Assembly: GCA_031308135.1 (NCBI GenBank)
Contig: JAHLJT010008756.1
Coordinates: 101,210,510 to 101,274,509 of the forward strand
Direction of reading: 5' to 3'
DNA: 64,000 nucleotides
Origin: Acheta domesticus
Lineage: Eukaryota; Arthropoda; Insecta; Orthoptera; Gryllidae
Shown here: piece by piece, positions 57,791 to 64,000 of the stretch
How the letters are laid out: each line of letters opens with the position of its first letter
Position numbering within the stretch: position 1 is the stretch's first letter
The notes under the pieces: model-generated
Told to the model about the DNA's origin: nothing
What the model saw: only the letters and a program-made list of their open reading frames with translations
Databases searched by the model: none
Translations under genes and position numbers: made by a program

Positions 57791-58236
57791 GACGTCACGT
57801 TGCCTCTCTATAAATTGACTTTTACACATTCGTCAAGACCAAATTTCATGCAATGTCAGTACTTATTATTATTATTATTATTATTTATTACTATTATTTA
57901 TTATTATTATTATTTATTTTAAAGATAAGCCTTAATTGTCATGATTTCAAAATTTATTCACTGTGTCATACATTTCTGAATCTGATACTTTTCACATGTT
58001 CTTACTAAATTAAACTTTGACTATTGTTTTGTCCTATTGATGGTAAATTCGTATAGGTTCGTTAAGGACTGAATATTGTAAATAACTATATGTTTAATGA
58101 AGTGCCGTTTTTCTTAAATAATAGTTGAATATTTATGAACTGAGTATCTTATTCTCTGGTTTACTTGAATATGCCGAAATTATTTTTAAATTACTTTTCA
58201 ATAACTATTCATTGTAGTGCATAATTTGAAATCAGA
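57791..58236. repeat. AT-rich contig end with (ATT)n tract (57866-57918)
   Basis: The ATT/ATTT repeat is the only feature before the gap. Confidence 0.7.
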
Positions 58237-59236
58237 NNNNNNNNNNNNNNNNNNNNNNNNNNNNNNNNNNNNNNNNNNNNNNNNNNNNNNNNNNNNNNNN
58301 NNNNNNNNNNNNNNNNNNNNNNNNNNNNNNNNNNNNNNNNNNNNNNNNNNNNNNNNNNNNNNNNNNNNNNNNNNNNNNNNNNNNNNNNNNNNNNNNNNNN
58401 NNNNNNNNNNNNNNNNNNNNNNNNNNNNNNNNNNNNNNNNNNNNNNNNNNNNNNNNNNNNNNNNNNNNNNNNNNNNNNNNNNNNNNNNNNNNNNNNNNNN
58501 NNNNNNNNNNNNNNNNNNNNNNNNNNNNNNNNNNNNNNNNNNNNNNNNNNNNNNNNNNNNNNNNNNNNNNNNNNNNNNNNNNNNNNNNNNNNNNNNNNNN
58601 NNNNNNNNNNNNNNNNNNNNNNNNNNNNNNNNNNNNNNNNNNNNNNNNNNNNNNNNNNNNNNNNNNNNNNNNNNNNNNNNNNNNNNNNNNNNNNNNNNNN
58701 NNNNNNNNNNNNNNNNNNNNNNNNNNNNNNNNNNNNNNNNNNNNNNNNNNNNNNNNNNNNNNNNNNNNNNNNNNNNNNNNNNNNNNNNNNNNNNNNNNNN
58801 NNNNNNNNNNNNNNNNNNNNNNNNNNNNNNNNNNNNNNNNNNNNNNNNNNNNNNNNNNNNNNNNNNNNNNNNNNNNNNNNNNNNNNNNNNNNNNNNNNNN
58901 NNNNNNNNNNNNNNNNNNNNNNNNNNNNNNNNNNNNNNNNNNNNNNNNNNNNNNNNNNNNNNNNNNNNNNNNNNNNNNNNNNNNNNNNNNNNNNNNNNNN
59001 NNNNNNNNNNNNNNNNNNNNNNNNNNNNNNNNNNNNNNNNNNNNNNNNNNNNNNNNNNNNNNNNNNNNNNNNNNNNNNNNNNNNNNNNNNNNNNNNNNNN
59101 NNNNNNNNNNNNNNNNNNNNNNNNNNNNNNNNNNNNNNNNNNNNNNNNNNNNNNNNNNNNNNNNNNNNNNNNNNNNNNNNNNNNNNNNNNNNNNNNNNNN
59201 NNNNNNNNNNNNNNNNNNNNNNNNNNNNNNNNNNNN
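58237..59236. other. Assembly gap of exactly 1000 N
   Basis: A fixed-size placeholder identical in length to the first gap. Sequence resumes at the base homologous to 37763. Confidence 0.98.
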
Positions 59237-59719
59237 GCGTATTCTCTACTAAACTAGCAGTAGCACTTTCGTATAGTGTTCTTCGTTGGCAACGTTTGTA
59301 ATTATTTTTTAAATAGCACGCGCATTTCATAAAAGACGATTCACATTTAATGGGTGTCAATTCAATCATTTATTACAGTATTCCTTTTAGGAGTGTTCAA
59401 AAGAAGAGATTTTTAAGGAATTCTTTCTATCCTGATACAAGAATCATGATAATCAACAAAGTCAGCTAACAGGTCTCCATTACCATTTACTAAAAATATT
59501 ATATGAAATAATGATCCCAGGTAAATCATATTTAAGTTCACAAAATTATAGCCGTGCACATAATGATGGAAAATTCATTACAGGAGTTGGGAAGAAATTC
59601 CTTGAGGACAATTCAATATTTCTTCCCGTCTCTTGTTGCAAGCTTCCTGCTATCAGCCGCCGTGCGCGTTGTTCAAATCCTGTTGTTTCCCTTCTCTCGC
59701 GAACACCAAACCGAGTGGC

Positions 59720-60240
59720 TAATTGCTCGTCGCCGCCGCTGAATCGACTTCGTTACCAACCCCCGCCTCGCCTCGCATCGCCTCGGGCGGTTCGGTGGGA
59801 GCCTCGGCTCCGCTGGGTGGCTGCGGGGGAGCCATCTGCCCGGGCGACTCCCACAGGCTGCTAATGAACACGACGGTTGGGGACTCGCTTCCTGTCTACT
59901 TCGGATTCGACGGCTCCTGTTTACGGAAACGAGAGCTACACTCATCGCCATCGCCATCACCGCCGCCGCCGCCGCCACCTCCGTGCGAGCCGCCGCCGCC
60001 GCCTGCGCTGCCGCCGTTGCCGCCGATCTCGTTAGCGTGGGCCCAGAGTGCCGCGCTCCACCCAACCCGCCCCTCCCCGCCCTCCCCCGCCCCCTCCACT
60101 GGCCGCCTCCCAAATCCTTTTTTCCGCCAGCGGAGTACAACGAGTCCGGTTCCTCGTCGCAGTCCCTTCGCTCTCCCAGGGCGTCTCGATTAGAGATCTC
60201 CGTTCCGGAAACACTCCTGCTCATTATCTCATTGGCTGAA
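59720..60240. other. GC-rich, CpG-dense island, copy B
   Basis: Counterpart of 38260-38770, with a one-base deletion in the ccatggg word and several indels in the C-rich part. These shift all long frames relative to copy A, arguing against coding. Confidence 0.55.
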
Positions 60241-60742
60241 AACGACCCATCGAGTTCCCGATTACAAATCTTCAAGTTGTAAAAGTGTCAGAGTACACTA
60301 AAATGTCGGTTTGTAAATCTTTACATAATTATGAAATACAAATCTCTTCTTAATGGAAACGAAAAGACTCGCGAAAGTGTTGCTGTTGCTAGACTTCGAC
60401 ATACAAGGGTACGTGTATCGCCAATATAAGTTTCCGTTTATTCTGTGTCTTGTGAAGGAGATAGAGCTCTTTGCGTTCCAGGCTAAATGGATCTGGAAAA
60501 TTCGATATAACACAGTTACATAGAGGAGGATAACCTCTATCAGACTTTGAGGCCAGCGAGACCATTAAAGTTACTTACGGATGAATCCTATGAGCTGCGA
60601 ATGGAAATGTTAACTTTAGGAAATATGAGAAGTACAAGAAAAATGCATGTTAACTGCAATATTGACATTCAAATAGAGGAAAAGAAAGTATTCCCGCTAA
60701 ACAACTAACAAACTTTTTGGAAACTGGTTGATTGATTGATAA

Positions 60743-61203
60743 AGAGTTTCCGGGCGCGTCAATTGCTAAGGTCATTAGACCCGCAAGTGTAGAACATGTT
60801 TCTATTGAGGGAGGTGGCGGTTATCAGTCCCACTGGATTGCGCGATTCGGCGGCGATTATACGTTCGGCTGACGGTATTTTCCACAATATTATCTCCCAC
60901 CAGCGGGACACCGCCCCAGCCAGGGCAAGCTCTAAGCTCCTATTTGGTCGCCCGACATGTGCGGTAGAGTACTGCATGTGTGTAAGAGGTGAGGTTGGGA
61001 AAAGAAAGCGAAGAGAAGATAGCGCCCGTTTGTTACGGTCCGAAATTCACCTGGTGTTGATTGAATAAACAACAGAAAACTACAGTAGCTAAGCAGCTAG
61101 TGTCGAAAATCCGGCCACCGTCGGAACTCGCATCCTAGGGCCTTCCAGTCAGAAGCACTGCAGTGGCAGCCATAATTTTGAGGCCACAAGCCACCTATGC
61201 TGG
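60743..61203 (-). mobile_element. SINE-A copy 8 (in copy B)
   Basis: Orthologous to 39290-39750, with four substitutions seen over its length. Confidence 0.75.
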
Positions 61204-62164
61204 TGAAATATAGTTGAAATCTTACCCGTGATAAAAATGTTTTCTCTCCAACTTGTTGAATTAGACTCCCATATCTCTTGAAACTCTATTCCATTCTCCT
61301 TAATTTGTAAGTTTGAAGTAACGTTTTAAATGTGGCATATTTTTTCCCTAAAAAATTTTAAGTACGAAATTTACTTTTCACAGAATCATCGTATTTTTTG
61401 TGGAGGTACCCTTCCTTTCAAACTCTACCATATTTTCGAAATTACATTATCAATGATACACTTTAGTTGTTTGTTTCAAAAATATTCATTAAAATAATTT
61501 TTCTGGTTATTTTGATTGATTCAGAATAAAATATTCTTTATTCAGAATAAAATATAAATATATATTTAAAAATACGGGCTTGATGATATAGTAGTCATAG
61601 TGTATGATTTACACTCTACCAACTCTCTTCTCTTTTCAACTTAAATATAAGCGTTGAATTCCATTAATTCTTTATGTACTTTGTAACCTCTCTTATAAGA
61701 TAAACAAAATACAATAAATCTGTATTAAAGTATCTGGTAAGACTTTTCTCAACATTTTGAAATGTGTTTGTGCTTTACATTTTCCTGTGGAATACGTTGG
61801 AGAATATCCGAGAAGCGTAGAGCGCAAGGTGCCTTAAGTTGCTTTCAAAACAAGACGGCCTAAAACTCAATGTACCAAGAAAGGTCATTCAACTAGGAAA
61901 AAACAAAATAAGCCTTTTGTGAGAACAAAATTAAATATCGCTTCTATCTATGATATTAGATCATTTTGTAAATAACGACGTGTACTGCGATTTCCTTACT
62001 TTTCTCCATGTTAAGAGATTTATTCTCTCTTAATGAAAAACACTCGAGGCCTAAACTTTTCTCTTACAAAATAAATTGAATTACGAATACATCTAACAAT
62101 TCAGGAAAAGATGTCGTCAACGATTTCTCCAAATGAATGTTTTTCAAATAGCAGAATAGCGAAT

Positions 62165-62207
62165 CTAACTTTGTTACGATTGGTTATGACAATCGTAACA
62201 AAGTTAG
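62165..62207. repeat. Perfect 18 bp hairpin specific to copy B
   Basis: ctaactttgttacgattg (62165-62182) pairs perfectly with caatcgtaacaaagttag (62190-62207) around a 7-base loop. In copy A the right arm is present but the left arm is an unrelated shorter sequence (caatctactt), so the palindrome was created in copy B. Confidence 0.9.
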
Positions 62208-63370
62208 GTTAGCGAGTTCAATTAACTATTCCAACTAGTTGCCATGGATACCGGTCAAATACAGAAAGCAAAAAGTGATGCCCTGCTCTCGAGCATATAC
62301 TAAGTGTGACTGCAACCAGCACCGTAGGGAGAAACTAAAGCCTCTAGAATGGTGTCCAAATTGCCAATGACGTCACGATGAATAGGCCAACGCCTGTCCC
62401 GCAGTAGGTCCATGATTATAATGTTAAGTTTTATTACATGAGAATATGTTTTGAAAACCAGTGTCGTTAGAAGTGAATTTTCAAACTTGTACGAATGCAG
62501 TAAAGCAACATTTTAAACGAATTGCGTAAGTTTTTTTTTTGTATAACAGAATTATAAATTTATAAAGAAATCAAAGTAATTTTGGGAAACAACTTTATTG
62601 TGACGTCACAGATAGTTGAGATTTGTGCGAGAGAACGGTCGGCGGTTTACCGCTACCTCCCCAGGAGTCTCTCAGTGATAGGTTGATGTGTGACGTCGCA
62701 GTTACTTTCGCCATGAACCGCAAATGTATCGTAATCTGTAACGTAAGGTATCCTTTTATGAACGATTTCTTGTAACAAAAAAGATCATTTAAGATGCTGG
62801 AATGGAAAAAAACTACTGTCATATGGTTTTTACGAAAAACATTTATAGATTAGTTTTATACTTTTGAATTTGGAACACGCCAATGACAATGTACCATGGT
62901 AAAAATTATGGAATGTTAAATATGAACAATATTCTTTTCATTTATGTTCTTAAAAAGCAAACATGTCTGTAAATTTCAAACCTGTCAATAAGTGGATAAT
63001 ACTGTAATTCCGTTATAACTAAAGGTCTTGAGGAGGAAAGAAGCTAGCGAATGTTTGGAAATGGGGTCATGGAAAATGATCCATTTGGGCACTGGTAAAA
63101 TAAAATAATATTTCTATGAAGATCGCGTGCTGCAAACCATAAATACACACACAATTCTGGATTTCTCTTGACTGTCAATAGCTGCATCAATTATGCTCCC
63201 TCCTTTATTATCGATAATGGATTTAACATGTATTTCATTGATCAGTAAAAATACCCTTTTGTCTGTCCCCCTAAACAAAATGTCTCCTAACATAGAAAAT
63301 TTGCCTGATATGTACTTCGGTAACATCAGGGAACCTTGTTCCAAAAGCTGATCGAAATACTACTGTTAAG

Positions 63371-63474
63371 TGACTTCACAGTTTAGTCGCTGGCAATGAA
63401 ATGTAATAAGATCTGAGAAAATGATAAGTATGCAGAGAAAAGGATTGTAGCAAACTAAAGAAAACGAAGAATTG
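63371..63474. other. 104 bp block present in copy B, absent from copy A
   Basis: Copy A reads tgttaagtcctgaatatc where copy B has the same flanks separated by 104 bases. No terminal repeats or target duplication are apparent, so this may be a deletion in copy A and not an insertion in B. Confidence 0.8.
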
Positions 63475-64000
63475 TCCTGAATATCTAGCACATCTTCTGA
63501 GGATATTCAAAAGACGGACTTCTTCTCTACTTTCTAGATACTGCTTATGCAGTTTAGAGAAAGTATTGTAATGGAAAAAAATGTCGAATTCGACAGAAAA
63601 ACTACCGGACCCTTGTAACGAAAAGGTGCATAAATCGTACATATACATACAGTGAATTACTTCCATTAACACGTATATTGTCCGAATAATATTTCTGTCT
63701 ACTTGACAGCTGGGGTGTGGTAGAGCAATGTTGCCACTTACTCGGGCGGCAGATACGTAGTCGTGTGGTTGTTCTTACATCAAATCACAATAGTAGCAAG
63801 AAATCAACCGCAATAAGCGCACACAACAGTAGACGACACAGAACCGCACACACGATGCATAACCAAAGAAGTAATGGCGTTGTTCCAAATGATAACTTAC
63901 GGTTGCTTTGCGCTATGAGATTTCAGTTTTTTCTTAAACACACGAGGGAACAAAAAAATTATTTTCATACCTCCAGGATAAAAGTAGGTGATTTCAAAGG

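Larger units (their letters stand above)
59237..64000 (+). repeat. Right fragment of copy B of the duplicated region
   Basis: Collinear with 37763 to about 44824, lacking the Harbinger-like and RTE-like insertions of copy A. No gene is visible apart from the shared GC island and SINE. Confidence 0.92.

Overview
This is a gene-poor, repeat-dense nuclear window from an arthropod, most likely an insect. The evidence is a mariner transposase relic, pogo-type transposon ends and a pogo-like zinc finger, several non-LTR retrotransposon relics, a solo LTR, and at least five tRNA-derived SINE families. One of these has a body sequence I recall from other arthropod genomes. Background DNA is AT-rich and is interrupted by about a dozen short, very GC-rich and CpG-rich islands, several built from GGC/GGT or GCC triplets. 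I found no complete protein-coding gene, rRNA, intact tRNA or CRISPR array. The only candidate host gene start is a TATA box, initiator and five-codon first exon at 54031-54095.

The window consists of three sequence blocks joined by two gaps of exactly 1000 N (710-1709 and 58237-59236). The central contig (1710-58236) contains copy A of a roughly 7.7 kb region (37107-44824). The flanking blocks, 1-709 and 59237-64000, are together a second copy (copy B) of that region. In copy-A coordinates the left block stops at 37762 and the right block starts at 37763, so they abut to the base. The simplest reading is that one haplotype contig was cut and the other haplotype contig was scaffolded into the cut. 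The two copies then serve as filled and empty sites for two insertions: a 1.32 kb Harbinger-like element with TAA target duplication (40886-42206) and a 5'-truncated RTE-like LINE with a 14 bp target duplication (about 42509-43475).

Layout: 2.4-5.8 kb holds SINEs and a foldback MITE; 6.3-7.5 kb a GGC/GGT island; 11.5-12.2 kb a perfectly phased 62 bp minisatellite; 12.4-15.6 kb pogo-like ends; 16.6-23.3 kb SINEs, GC islands and a second foldback MITE; 24.4-27.3 kb a Penelope-like 3' signature, a GC minisatellite and a MITE nested in a SINE; 27.9-31.4 kb a solo LTR, a conserved repeat-protein relic, a mariner relic and an R4/Dong-like LINE relic; 33.1-33.7 kb a long GACAGA/GAGA tract; 35.5-37.3 kb a hAT-like element; 37.1-44.8 kb copy A; 46.7-50.4 kb an inverted-arm repeat, a pogo-like element and an ACGTCCGTC-rich MITE; 51.7-54.1 kb tandem repeats, SINEs and the candidate promoter; 56.3-57.8 kb a further R4/Dong-like LINE relic.

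The genes here do not form a pathway. What the window shows is a history of nested insertions. The most informative parts are a near-fully palindromic TA-target MITE family (four copies, three of them inside older repeats whose uninterrupted sequence reveals the empty site), a roughly 530 bp tRNA-headed SINE family with about a dozen copies, and allele differences that look like recent transposition and template switching.
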